A stretch of DNA of 30,117 bases, from the IMG/VR virus record IMGVR_UViG_3300011114_000354, positions 1 through 30,117 of that record; one strand, given 5' to 3'. The position numbers and the translations under genes were made by a program. This stretch comes from a virus. This document shows positions 9,123-16,925 of the stretch, one piece after another (the stretch's first letter is position 1; every line of letters begins with the position of its first letter). The notes under the pieces were generated by a model, which was given only the letters and a program-made list of their open reading frames with translations, was not told the origin of the DNA and ran no database searches.

Positions 9123-9260
9123 ATGACCAAAGACGAACACAAAACCGTAGTGGTGCAGCAACTACAGCAGCAAAGTATCAACGTCCTGATTGACTCGCTG
9201 GCCGCTGCGCTCGCTGAGATCGAGTCACTCAAGGCAAAGCTGGAGCCGACGAAGGAATGA
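9123..9260 (+). CDS. 45-aa coiled-coil miniprotein
   Basis: Translation from ATG 9123 gives MTKDEHKTVVVQQLQQQSIN followed by an amphipathic Leu/Ile heptad-like helix (VLIDSLAAALAEIESLKAKL) and a charged end. The stop TGA at 9258-9260 overlaps the next start as ATGA (9257), which supports it as a real gene. No family recognised; a short helical protein before membrane proteins could be a chaperone or a regulator of lysis proteins, but nothing shows this directly. Confidence 0.6.
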   Translation: MTKDEHKTVVVQQLQQQSINVLIDSLAAALAEIESLKAKLEPTKE

Positions 9261-9724
9261 CCACGCGCGTCCGACAGATCCTCATCGGTTGCGGGTCTGT
9301 CGGGCTGCTCGCGTTTACGCTCTATTTGGGCTGGTCTTCGCAGCTAGTCTTGGAGTTGGGTCTCCCGCCGAAACAAAACGCCGCAAATCGCGTGGAAGCG
9401 CTGCTGTACGCGCAGCGGCACGTCGAGATACTCGGTGGAAACATCGTCGCGATCTGCGGCACGGGGTCGATGGCTCCGTACATACGCAAGGGGGACAAGC
9501 CGACAGACATCGTGGCCTATGGTTTGATCGGCTCGACGCTATTGTCGGAAGTGAAGCGGGGCACGGTCTGCATCTACGCTTACGGCGACATCGTCGCGAT
9601 CCACGGCGCAGCGGCAAAGAGCGGACAGGGCTGGATTATGTCCGGTTTGCACAACTCTCGCAGCGACATCTTAATGGATGAAAAGAATTTCAAGGGCATT
9701 GTATCAAAAGTCATTGTGTGGTGA
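9257..9724 (+). CDS. Membrane-anchored S24/S26-like peptidase
   Basis: A 155-aa protein with one N-terminal membrane segment (about residues 7-29, ILIGCGSVGLLAFTLYLGW) followed by a soluble domain with GTGSMAPYI at 68-76. The SMxPxI pattern is the catalytic serine motif of signal peptidase I/LexA-type enzymes (Ser71). A DIVAIHG motif follows at 111-117 and a SGLHNSRSD segment at 129-137 occupies the place of the GDNN..D box. The expected general base is His116, as in the Ser-His (S26B, ER/archaeal) type, rather than the bacterial lysine; this is an inference from alignment by eye. It is chained by ATGA and GTGA overlaps to its neighbours and precedes holin-like genes. Substrate unknown; processing of the fibre or of envelope proteins is possible. 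Confidence 0.7.
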   Translation: MTTRVRQILIGCGSVGLLAFTLYLGWSSQLVLELGLPPKQNAANRVEALLYAQRHVEILGGNIVAICGTGSMAPYIRKGDKPTDIVAYGLIGSTLLSEVKRGTVCIYAYGDIVAIHGAAAKSGQGWIMSGLHNSRSDILMDEKNFKGIVSKVIVW

Positions 9725-10128
9725 ATATACTCGATCTAGTTTCTAATGCTCTTGGCGGTGGTGCTCTCGGTGTGCTGCTGCGAATCGGGAATGGCTTCTT
9801 CGAGGAGTTCAAGGCAACCCGCGAGCACACGCGAAAGCTCGAAGAGGCGAAGGTGATGGCGACGATCGCAGCAGATGCAGCGGCGTGGACCGCGTTCACG
9901 GCGAGCCAGCAGGCCGCGACAGTTCCGGCCAACGTCTCACCGTGGTGCGCTAACGTCATCACGTTGTTCCGGCCGTTTATCACGCTCACGCTCGTCGTCA
10001 TCGCAACCGCGGTTTTCTTCCGATCCGCCGGCCTCGATCGCGCTCCGATGGTGGATCAGATTAATTTCGCAGCTTTTAATTGCGTGGGATGGTGGTTTGG
10101 CGACCGGATGGCGCGAAAAACCAAATGA
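9721..10128 (+). CDS. Holin-like membrane protein
   Basis: A 135-aa protein from GTG 9721 (GTGA overlap with the peptidase stop; GTG 9718 is an equally open start one codon earlier). It has a charged amphipathic N-terminal half (FFEEFKATREHTRKLEEAK), then a typical phage membrane block: FRPFITLTLVVIATAVFF (about 83-100), an acidic loop, and a WWFGDRMARKTK end. The RP...TL/FxFGxR layout resembles 3-TM holin-like families common in siphoviruses. Holins form the lesions that time lysis. No endolysin gene is visible next to it, so the role is likely but unproven. Confidence 0.65.
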   Translation: MNILDLVSNALGGGALGVLLRIGNGFFEEFKATREHTRKLEEAKVMATIAADAAAWTAFTASQQAATVPANVSPWCANVITLFRPFITLTLVVIATAVFFRSAGLDRAPMVDQINFAAFNCVGWWFGDRMARKTK

Positions 10129-10283
10129 ACAACTCACTTCCTAAAGACGTTTTAACAGCTGCTACGCCGACGATCGCGATGGTCTCGCTCGGGCAAATCA
10201 ACGAGATCGCGGCGTTGATTGGGTCGATCCTGGGGATCGCGTTTCTCATCTGGCGCTGGCGGCGGGAAGCGCGGGTCAAGTGA
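10125..10283 (+). CDS. 52-aa single-span membrane protein (possible second holin or lysis accessory)
   Basis: Start ATG 10125 overlaps the previous stop as ATGA, giving 52 aa; an upstream in-frame start would wrongly run into the holin-like gene. The sequence has one hydrophobic span at about 24-43 (INEIAALIGSILGIAFLIW) and a strongly positive end RWRREARVK, so the C terminus should stay in the cytoplasm. This pattern fits small holins or antiholins and follows another holin-like gene, but other small phage membrane proteins look alike. Confidence 0.65.
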   Translation: MNNSLPKDVLTAATPTIAMVSLGQINEIAALIGSILGIAFLIWRWRREARVK

Positions 10284-10307
10284 CGTTTTGACGTTTTCGG
10301 CTATGCG

Positions 10308-11243
10308 ATGGCATCTATCATCGCATTCTCCGCAGCGGTTGGCGCAATTGATACCGAACTCGGGATCATCCGTGGCGTCTCTCTAATCACCGAGGGGCCG
10401 GCTCTCGGGCACGGCGTGATGATCGACGCCAAGACGCTGCAACAGGTAAAGGCCGCGGCGGATCTCTACTCGGGCGGTCTCAAGGTAAAGCTGGATCACA
10501 ACAGTGGCGCCGGGGAAATCATCGGCTTCATCTCAAATCTGCGAATCGTCGGGCCGAAGCTGCTCGGTGATCTCAACCTCCTGGCGTCGTCTCCACATCG
10601 TGGATACGTTCTGGAAATCGCGCAGAAGATTCCCGACACATTCGGGCTTTCGATCGCGTTCTCTGGGCCGAGCGAACCATCGAGCGACAAGCTCACGACT
10701 TTGCAACGGTGCAGCGAAATCTACTCGGTAGATCTCGTTTCTGAACCCGCTGCCAACCCTGACGGATTCTTTTCTCGCAAGGCGAAACTCGCGACCGAAA
10801 AGAACGACCCAAAGGCATCTCCAAAAACTGAATACGCTATGACGCCAGAACCAGTCAAAACATACGCGGACGACATCCAGGCGGCACTCATGCCGATTCT
10901 CGATCGTCTCTCTAAACTCGAGGCCGCGATGGCCGACGATCCCGAAGCCGACGTTGCAATGAGCTCGAAGAAAAACGTGATCACGCTCGCTGCGAATGCC
11001 GCTGCGCTCGCGACCATCAAAGAGTTTTCCAAAACCTTAGGCGCGCCTGTCGCTTCCGTCGCTTCCGCTGAGGCCGTGAAGCCAGTCGCTCAAGTCGCAA
11101 AAACCTTTGCTCAGATCGTCGCTGAAAAAGCCGTCGAGCTGAAGAGCAAGTCCGAGGCAATTTCCTTCGCCGTTAAAAATCACACTGCCGAATACGCGGC
11201 TTACCGTGCGGCTGTTTCCGCCGGCGAACTGATCAAACTCTAA
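10308..11243 (+). CDS. Capsid maturation protease with C-terminal scaffold region
   Basis: A 311-aa protein in the lambda C/Nu3 position. The N-terminal domain (about 20-165) has a prohead-protease layout: LDH with likely catalytic His64, then GEIIGFISNLRIVGPKLLGD, then FGLSIAFSG with likely catalytic Ser115, and SVDLVSEPAANPDGFF at 140-155, a signature near the end of such domains. After residue 170 the protein becomes Ala/Lys/Glu-rich and helical, as expected of scaffold that fills the prohead and is later degraded. An in-frame ATG at 10839 (residue 178) lies at the domain border and could give a separate scaffold protein, as in lambda. The exact peptidase family (S78-type or relative) is not certain. 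Confidence 0.8.
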   Translation: MASIIAFSAAVGAIDTELGIIRGVSLITEGPALGHGVMIDAKTLQQVKAAADLYSGGLKVKLDHNSGAGEIIGFISNLRIVGPKLLGDLNLLASSPHRGYVLEIAQKIPDTFGLSIAFSGPSEPSSDKLTTLQRCSEIYSVDLVSEPAANPDGFFSRKAKLATEKNDPKASPKTEYAMTPEPVKTYADDIQAALMPILDRLSKLEAAMADDPEADVAMSSKKNVITLAANAAALATIKEFSKTLGAPVASVASAEAVKPVAQVAKTFAQIVAEKAVELKSKSEAISFAVKNHTAEYAAYRAAVSAGELIKL

Positions 11244-11255
11244 TCTCTAAAAATC

Positions 11256-11615
11256 ATGGCTACTCAATATCTAGGCGCAGGCACTTTCGTTGCCAACAGC
11301 GCTCTCACCGCCTTTCGCGCGGTAGTAATCTCGAACAATCGCGGTGTCGGTCTCGCTGCCACCGCTGGCTCCGTCGATGGCATCACGCAGATCGACGCTG
11401 CTTCCGGTGATTACGTCACCGTCGCTTTCCTGCACGGGCAGGGCACTCAAAAAATCTCTATGCTTGCTGGTCCGATTACGGTCGGCGACACGATCTACAT
11501 CGGCGCAAACGGGCTCGGTTCCGTCGCCGGCACGATCGTTCTCGGTAAAACTCTTACGACTGCGACCGAGGCCGGCGCGGTGGTCGAGTTCATTCCGAAA
11601 CTGAACAACCTCTAA
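11256..11615 (+). CDS. Head decoration protein, DUF2190-like
   Basis: A 119-aa all-beta protein between protease and major capsid protein, the position of lambda gpD. The run of features (AVVISNNRGVGLAATAGSVD, VAFLHGQGTQKISMLAGPIT, VGDTIYIGANGLGSVAGTIV, then a VVEFIPKL end) matches the DUF2190 type: repeated short strands with a 'Gd-iY-g-nG-v' turn. These proteins sit on the outside of the capsid at symmetry axes and stabilise it after expansion. The start ATG follows CTCTAAAAATC with no Shine-Dalgarno sequence. Confidence 0.8.
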   Translation: MATQYLGAGTFVANSALTAFRAVVISNNRGVGLAATAGSVDGITQIDAASGDYVTVAFLHGQGTQKISMLAGPITVGDTIYIGANGLGSVAGTIVLGKTLTTATEAGAVVEFIPKLNNL

Positions 11616-11634
11616 CACTTTAAATTTTACTACA

Positions 11635-12603
11635 ATGGCTTATTCAAATGCAGCCGCGGTATTTCGTGGCGATATCGCCGGTGTCCTCGAGCAGTCGAAA
11701 GATTGGTCAAATGGACTCATCGGAACCCAGGTAATGTCTGTGCTCAACGTGCCTGTGCGCGCTGGGCAGTATCCGACTTTCCTGCTCAAGGAAGGGCAAC
11801 TCCTGAAGCAAGGCGCGAAGCAGCGCTCCGTCGGTGGAGCTTATCCTCGCGCGACGCAATCGTTCAACCAGGACACATATACCGCGATCGAGTACGGAAT
11901 TGAAAACACTATCGACGACGTTGTGACCGCGGACATGGCTCGCTTTTTCGATGCCGAAGTAATTGCCGGGAAACTTTCTCAGCGTTCGCTCATGCTCTCG
12001 CACGAATTGCGCGTCGCGGCAAAGATCTTCGACAATACCGTTTTTACAACGACGACCTCGGCCACTGCCTATACTGCCGCGAACCTGGCTACGTTCGACT
12101 TCGGGGCGGACGTGGACGACTGCAAAGATCGGTTGTTGGCGAAGGGCGAAAGCATCGACAATCTGAAGGTCGTTCTTTCGAGTCCGGTTTACAACCGCAT
12201 CAAGGCATCGACGAAATTTCAAAACCGTTTGCGCGGCGCCGGAATTTCTACTGACACCTTTTTGAATGTTGGTCTTGCCGCCGCTGCCGAAGCTCTCGGC
12301 GTGAAGGAAGTCCTAATTGGTCGTTGTAGTTACGACAGCGCGAATGAAGGTGCCGCCTTCTCCAGCGCAAATATCTGGAGCAATACGTTGGTATGGGTTG
12401 GCTCGGTGTCCGACGGTGCAGCCGGCTATTTTGGAGGCGGCGCAGGCTTCACCCTTAACTGGTCGGAGTACGGTCCCGTTATCGGCGTGACGACCTACCG
12501 CGAAGAGGCCATCAAATCGAACGTCGTGCGTGCGTCGCACTATGTCGCTGAAAAGATCGTGAACAGCAATGCCGGCCAGCTGATCACCACGCAGTATACC
12601 TAA
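11635..12603 (+). CDS. Major capsid protein (HK97 fold expected)
   Basis: A 322-aa protein directly after protease and decoration genes and followed by a strong terminator, as expected for the most expressed virion protein. Visible features include a helical N-arm, a FLLKEGQLLKQGAKQRSVGG region, a long helix-rich spine (ARFFDAEVIAGKLSQRSLML), a DDCKDRLLAKGESIDNLKVVLSS segment that often precedes the A-domain in this class, and a C-terminal VASHYVAEKIV-type helix/strand. It forms the icosahedral shell. Assignment rests on length, synteny and overall pattern. Confidence 0.88.
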   Translation: MAYSNAAAVFRGDIAGVLEQSKDWSNGLIGTQVMSVLNVPVRAGQYPTFLLKEGQLLKQGAKQRSVGGAYPRATQSFNQDTYTAIEYGIENTIDDVVTADMARFFDAEVIAGKLSQRSLMLSHELRVAAKIFDNTVFTTTTSATAYTAANLATFDFGADVDDCKDRLLAKGESIDNLKVVLSSPVYNRIKASTKFQNRLRGAGISTDTFLNVGLAAAAEALGVKEVLIGRCSYDSANEGAAFSSANIWSNTLVWVGSVSDGAAGYFGGGAGFTLNWSEYGPVIGVTTYREEAIKSNVVRASHYVAEKIVNSNAGQLITTQYT

Positions 12604-12623
12604 TCGTCGCAAGTTAGTTTCGG

Positions 12624-12661
12624 AACCTCGCACCTTCACCGGTGCGGGGTTTCTTGTTTTT
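12624..12661 (+). terminator. Strong intrinsic terminator after the major capsid gene
   Basis: An 11-bp stem pairs 12624-12634 (AACCTCGCACC) with 12641-12651 (GGTGCGGGGTT), with one G-T pair and a six-base loop, followed by TTCTTGTTTTT. It sits 20 bases after the capsid stop and just before the glycosyltransferase cassette, so capsid-level transcription should drop here. Confidence 0.9.
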
Positions 12662-12679
12662 GACAGGTCGCAAAGCCTC

Positions 12680-14380
12680 ATGCGGATTTCTCTTTGCGTA
12701 ATTTGCGGCAACGAACGCGAGCACATCATCGCGATGCTCAACGCATTTGCTCCGATCTTCGAGGAGCTTTCGCTGGTGCGCGCAATCGGGATCAAACCAG
12801 CGGACGAGACGGAGCAGATGGCGCGCGACTGGTGCACGGCAAAGGGCGTTTCCTTCGTGTTTAACGAGCATAAAAACGAACTAGGGGCCGAGACCTGGGA
12901 GCACGTCGATTCGTTCGCAAAAGCGCGGAACGCGGCATTCGCTCAGGCGACCGGCGACTGGCTGATCTGGGCCGACTGCGATGACGTCGTTGAGCAGCTC
13001 GATGGATTCCGTCAACGGCTCGAGCAGCTGCCGGCCGACGTCCTGATGGTTCGGTGCTTTTACGATGTCCGCGGAACAAATAAGCGGCTCTACCGGGAGC
13101 GCGCGATCCGGCGGCACGCTTTCCGCGATCGGCGCGTCTGGCATCACGACGTTCACGAAAACCTGCTCCTGCTCCCGAATGATCACCACCAGGACTGGCC
13201 GGCGCCGGTTTGGGTTCACGCTCCGGTGGTGGTCAAACGCGAGAACCGCCGGCGCAATCTGCGCATCTTGGCGCACTCGGTGCGCGAGGTCGCGGCTCAG
13301 TACTTTTACATTCACCAAGAACATTTCTGCTCTGGCAATCGAGACGCCGCGATGGCTTTCGGAAAGATCGCGCTTTCGTTCCCAAACCTTCAGCCGGCAT
13401 TTCGGTATGAGTCGCTAATCAACTTGGCTAAACTGTGCGGCAATCACCGCGAGGCGCTCGGCTACCTGATGGAAGCGCACGCGGTTTACCCGTGGTGCCG
13501 CGAGGCTCTCGCGCATTTGATCCTGCTCTATTTCGAGAAAAACGATACGCATCGGGCCAGCTATTGGGCCGATAAAATGCTCGAGCGCGGAGAACCAACC
13601 GAAGCCGACCGGCCGTGGACGCACGAAGTGAAGTGGTACACCTGGGCCGGTCAGGATCTCGCGGCTCGAGCGTTTCGGCTGCACGGAAATCTGGCGCGCG
13701 CGGCTGTCTTGCAAGCTCAGTTTTATAATGGGAGAACGCCGCGGATCTCGCTCTTGCACGCGACTCGAGAACGATCATCGAAAGCGGTTGCGTGTCGCGA
13801 TGCCTGGCTGTCGTCGGCGAGCAACGCAGCGCAGATCGAGCACATCTTTGCCGTCGATGCAGACGACAAGGATTCAAAAGAAATGGCGGTGCAATTTGTG
13901 AGCGTCGTCTCCGAGAAAAAGTCCTGCGTCGCAGCGTGGAATCTCGCGGCAAAAAAAGCGACCGGCGACATCTTTGTGCAGCTGTCCGACGATTGGGTGC
14001 CGTCAATGAGATGGGACTCAAAAATTCTCGCAGAATGCTCCGAGAAAGATCCGGCATTCGACTCGTTCGTGATCGCAATCAACGACGGGCACCGGACCGA
14101 TAACCTGCTGTGCATGGCAATCTGCTCTCGCGCTCGGTACGAGCAGCAGGGCCGCGAGCTTTTTCACGATGGTTACGAGTCAATGTATTCGGATAATGAA
14201 TACAGCGCAAGGGCTTGGAAAGATGGCGTCGTCATCGACGCGAGAAGCCGCATCACCTTCGAGCATCTGCATCCGGCTTTCGGCCGTGCGCCGATGGATA
14301 AAACCTACGAACACAACAACGCGCCTGAGCGATACAAGGCCGGCAAGGAGTTGTTCGAGCTGCGCAACCCAACAAAATGA
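12680..14380 (+). CDS. Tandem GT2-type glycosyltransferase with helical-repeat linker
   Basis: A 566-aa protein with two GT-A-like domains. The first (about 1-200) opens with MRISLCVICGNEREHIIAML, has an acceptor-type ARNAAFAQATGDWLIWADCDD segment and the metal/nucleotide-binding DCDD at 99-102. Residues about 205-345 are helical with TPR-like pairs (AMAFGKIALSFPNLQPAFRY; ALGYLMEAHAVYPWCREAL). The second domain (about 355-560) starts ISLLHATRERSSKAVACRDAW and has AWNLAAKKATGDIFVQLSDDW with an Asp pair near 437. Such enzymes move a sugar from an NDP-sugar to an acceptor. It begins a three-gene chain with the methyltransferase and GT9-like genes. The acceptor may be a virion protein or a host surface glycan; the sequence does not decide. 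Confidence 0.85.
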   Translation: MRISLCVICGNEREHIIAMLNAFAPIFEELSLVRAIGIKPADETEQMARDWCTAKGVSFVFNEHKNELGAETWEHVDSFAKARNAAFAQATGDWLIWADCDDVVEQLDGFRQRLEQLPADVLMVRCFYDVRGTNKRLYRERAIRRHAFRDRRVWHHDVHENLLLLPNDHHQDWPAPVWVHAPVVVKRENRRRNLRILAHSVREVAAQYFYIHQEHFCSGNRDAAMAFGKIALSFPNLQPAFRYESLINLAKLCGNHREALGYLMEAHAVYPWCREALAHLILLYFEKNDTHRASYWADKMLERGEPTEADRPWTHEVKWYTWAGQDLAARAFRLHGNLARAAVLQAQFYNGRTPRISLLHATRERSSKAVACRDAWLSSASNAAQIEHIFAVDADDKDSKEMAVQFVSVVSEKKSCVAAWNLAAKKATGDIFVQLSDDWVPSMRWDSKILAECSEKDPAFDSFVIAINDGHRTDNLLCMAICSRARYEQQGRELFHDGYESMYSDNEYSARAWKDGVVIDARSRITFEHLHPAFGRAPMDKTYEHNNAPERYKAGKELFELRNPTK

Positions 14381-14997
14381 GAATACCAGACGGCTACGAA
14401 ATCTGCAAAGAGACCTGCGCGGTCAAATCTATTAGTCGAGAAATCACCGCAAATTACGATCACGCCTACGTCGCACGCTACGAGGATTACCCGCAGGCCG
14501 AGCTCTCAAGGATCCGAGCAAGCCTGATGATGAAATACGTCGGCGACTTCAAAACCATTTGCGACGTGGGATTCGGCACCGGCGCATTTCTCGCAGAGAT
14601 CGGACGAGTCAATCCATCTGCGACGCTGCACGGTTTCGATGTGTCGCCGTACCCGCCGCCGGACTTCGTCAAAGTGGAGTCAAACTGGCAGGAAAAAGAG
14701 TGGGACGTGGTAACATTTTTCGACTCGCTGGAGCACTTCGTTGACTTCCCGAAAGTGCACGCAAAATTCGTCGTGGTCTCGGTGCCGTGGTTTCATTCCT
14801 GCAACGGAAATAAATGGTTTCTCGAGTGGAAACATCGCAGGCCCGGTGAACACCTGTGGCACTTTAATTCGGCGACACTCCCTAGCGTATTCGAGAAGAT
14901 GGGAATGCGTAAAATTTACTGCGGCAATCCGGAGGACAAGATCCGCAAGGGCGACGGTGTACTGCCGAACATTTTGACGATGATCTTTACGCGATGA
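14377..14997 (+). CDS. Class I SAM-dependent methyltransferase
   Basis: A 206-aa Rossmann-type methyltransferase: motif I at 61-69 (ICDVGFGTG), an acidic residue after strand 2 at Asp88 (HGFDVS), and FFDSLEHF at 114-121 as motif IV. A KHRRPGEHLWHFN segment follows, as in methyltransferases of sugar/glycan clusters (UbiE/BioC-like architecture). It overlaps both flanking glycosyltransferase genes by ATGA, so it is probably made and works with them, for example methylating a sugar to cap or mask a glycan. The substrate is an inference. Confidence 0.85.
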   Translation: MRIPDGYEICKETCAVKSISREITANYDHAYVARYEDYPQAELSRIRASLMMKYVGDFKTICDVGFGTGAFLAEIGRVNPSATLHGFDVSPYPPPDFVKVESNWQEKEWDVVTFFDSLEHFVDFPKVHAKFVVVSVPWFHSCNGNKWFLEWKHRRPGEHLWHFNSATLPSVFEKMGMRKIYCGNPEDKIRKGDGVLPNILTMIFTR

Positions 14998-15695
14998 AAA
15001 TCTGCCTAGTCTACTCGCAGCGACTTGGGGACATCATCCGGATCCTGCCGATTGCGCGGCACTTTGCGGATCGCGGCCACGATGTCCGCATCGAGTGCTT
15101 GCCGCAGTACCACGATCTCTTCGACTGCGTGAGCTATTGCCGGCCATCGACCATCGGCGAACGCTCTGAGCATCGTTTCCTGATGGTGCTCGACCTTGAA
15201 ATCTGGCCGAACCGGTACGACGAGTTCATCCGATCCGGCCAGACCTGGCTCGATTTCATTTACAAAGCGACGCCGGAGTTCGCCGGCATCAATCGCAAAC
15301 CAGTTTTCGACGAGATCGACGAGATGCCGAGCCTGGCGGATTACGGTTTGCCGGCCGACGTCGCGATCTTTTCGCCGTTTGGTTACTCGCAGCGCAACCG
15401 TTACCCGCTTCAAAAGCTCGCCGAACAGGCAAGGAAACGAATCGGCGGGGCATTCGTGACGCTGGCCGACTCAGGACACGCGGATGCGCTTTTGAGGGCT
15501 GGAATCGCCAAGGAATCGATTCTCACCGCGCGCCGATCGTCGCATCTCCCGCGGTTGCTGCGGGACGCTCGAGCGGTTTTCACGATTAACTCTGCACCTT
15601 CGATCATTTGCGGCGCCGTGCGCTCGGAGTTTTGGCACGTTCTCGATAACGATCCGCAGAACGACGCGATCTCGCCGGCGTCTCGCATCGTTTGA
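14994..15695 (+). CDS. GT9-like (heptosyltransferase-type) glycosyltransferase
   Basis: A 233-aa protein beginning MKICLVYSQRLGDIIRILPI, the N-terminal RLGD...LP signature of ADP-heptose:LPS heptosyltransferase-like GT-B enzymes, then HFADRGHDVRIECLPQY. A late ARAVFTINSAPSIICGAVRSEFWHV segment occupies the place of the donor-binding ITvDTG..HLAaa box. At 233 aa it is shorter than usual GT9 enzymes (about 320-350), so part of the GT-B fold is reduced. It is the last gene of the glycosylation chain (ATGA overlap with the methyltransferase) and stops 16 bases before the head-tail joining gene. Confidence 0.75.
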   Translation: MKICLVYSQRLGDIIRILPIARHFADRGHDVRIECLPQYHDLFDCVSYCRPSTIGERSEHRFLMVLDLEIWPNRYDEFIRSGQTWLDFIYKATPEFAGINRKPVFDEIDEMPSLADYGLPADVAIFSPFGYSQRNRYPLQKLAEQARKRIGGAFVTLADSGHADALLRAGIAKESILTARRSSHLPRLLRDARAVFTINSAPSIICGAVRSEFWHVLDNDPQNDAISPASRIV

Positions 15696-15711
15696 CGAAT
15701 GGAGCTATAAT

Positions 15712-16032
15712 ATGGCCGCAGTCCGAGACTTCGATTCAACGCAACTCCAAGCAGATTATGATGCAATTTTAGCGCAGGCTGGCGTCACGTTCACTTATTT
15801 TGGAACGACCGTCACCGGTATCTGGTCGAGCTCTCGAAATATGTTCGATGAGTTCTCTGAGCAGCGCAGAGAGGAGGAGAAGTTTACCGTGTTTTTTACG
15901 ACCAACCAGGTTGTGACAACGCCGAAACAATCGCAGACCTGCGCTCGGGCCGGCATCACTTATTTTTTAGAGCAAGTGCGATTTGATACCGAGGGAACGG
16001 GCTGCGAGTTTGATATTTGCCGAGACATTTAA
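15712..16032 (+). CDS. Head-tail joining protein (gpFII position)
   Basis: A 106-aa protein between the capsid block and tail genes, in the position of lambda gpFII. Sequence MAAVRDFDSTQLQADYDAIL followed by beta-rich FTYFGTTVTGIW and FTVFFTTNQVV segments suggests a small beta-barrel adaptor. A GGAG at 15701-15704 is spaced eight bases before the ATG, one of the better ribosome sites in the late region. Assignment is mainly by order; sequence similarity is not obvious by eye. Confidence 0.6.
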   Translation: MAAVRDFDSTQLQADYDAILAQAGVTFTYFGTTVTGIWSSSRNMFDEFSEQRREEEKFTVFFTTNQVVTTPKQSQTCARAGITYFLEQVRFDTEGTGCEFDICRDI

Positions 16033-16034
16033 AC

Positions 16035-16925
16035 ATGATCTCGGTTACGCTAGACTCGAAAAAATTAGATTTTGCGCTCGAGCGTTTGGCTCAAGCCGCA
16101 AAGTTAGATCTTGGCAAAGTCATTAAACAGGAAGGCGGGAACGTCGCAAAATCCATCATGATGATCCTCCCGCCGACGGCGGTTGTCGCTCAAAAGGATC
16201 CGGCCAAAAAACCAAAAAGCCAGGGCTTGAGCCAGAAGGCTTACCAGCAGGGAACAAACGCCATCAAAGGCGATTTATTCGGCGGCAAAAAAAAGACCAT
16301 TGCTCGTTATTCTTCGGTCGGACTATTCCAAAGAATAGGATCATCCACGCAGATTCCTCCGAGAAAAACAGATGGAGCGACAATTGGTGTGCACCTCGGC
16401 TGGGAGCGCTCAAAGAGCGTGCGCATCATGCGTCAATTTTGGATACCAGGCGCGTCGATCGGCGCGATGAAAGCGTTTCACAAGCGATATAAAAACCCAA
16501 AGACGGGACGCACAGGACACATTTCACAAAGCGTCATCGGACGATGGAAAGTCCAAGACCAGATGTGGGTGGGCAACGATCAGGCCGAATCTTATTTCAA
16601 CGAGCTTAAAAGCAAAGTGGGCTGGGCCAAAGCTGGCTTCGCCGCAGCTGCTCTTGCGTGCGGGATCCGCGTTCCCGCGTGGGTACGACGGCACGCTGGC
16701 GATGCCGGGATAGAAGCGCACAACTTCAACGCAAATCCTTTCGTGACCGGAACTGCGAAGAACATCAAGGTGCCGGATCCGGAGCGCTACGTTAAGTCAG
16801 CTATGGAATTTAGAGAAAAAATAACCCTGCTAAAGGTTAAAGCGATCCTTGCTAATCGAGCCGTGAACCTCGGATTCGCGAAAATTGATGGCGCGGGAAA
16901 AGTCACAGAAAACATGCCGACATGA
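16035..16925 (+). CDS. Tail completion / HK97 gp10-like minor tail protein (gpZ position)
   Basis: Start ATG 16035 (MISVTLDSKKLDFALERLAQ) is preferred over an in-frame start six codons upstream that would overlap the previous gene. The 296-aa protein has the typical opening of tail-completion proteins: a strand, a helix (ALERLAQAAKLDLGKVIKQEG) and a helix leading to ILPPTA. The middle is Lys/Arg-rich. It is longer than lambda gpZ (192 aa), with extra sequence in the C-terminal half. It is coupled to the next gene by ATGA. Expected role: finishing the head-proximal end of the tail before joining. Confidence 0.65.
   Translation: MISVTLDSKKLDFALERLAQAAKLDLGKVIKQEGGNVAKSIMMILPPTAVVAQKDPAKKPKSQGLSQKAYQQGTNAIKGDLFGGKKKTIARYSSVGLFQRIGSSTQIPPRKTDGATIGVHLGWERSKSVRIMRQFWIPGASIGAMKAFHKRYKNPKTGRTGHISQSVIGRWKVQDQMWVGNDQAESYFNELKSKVGWAKAGFAAAALACGIRVPAWVRRHAGDAGIEAHNFNANPFVTGTAKNIKVPDPERYVKSAMEFREKITLLKVKAILANRAVNLGFAKIDGAGKVTENMPT

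Noticed and set aside
12659-12664. TTGACA -35-like box after the capsid terminator
   Set aside because: No -10 box at 16-18 bases; the Ts are part of the terminator tail.
15692-15711. Promoter-like TTGACG and a perfect TATAAT before the head-tail joining gene
   Set aside because: The two boxes are only eight bases apart and TATAAT touches the start codon, so they do not form a usable sigma-70 promoter.
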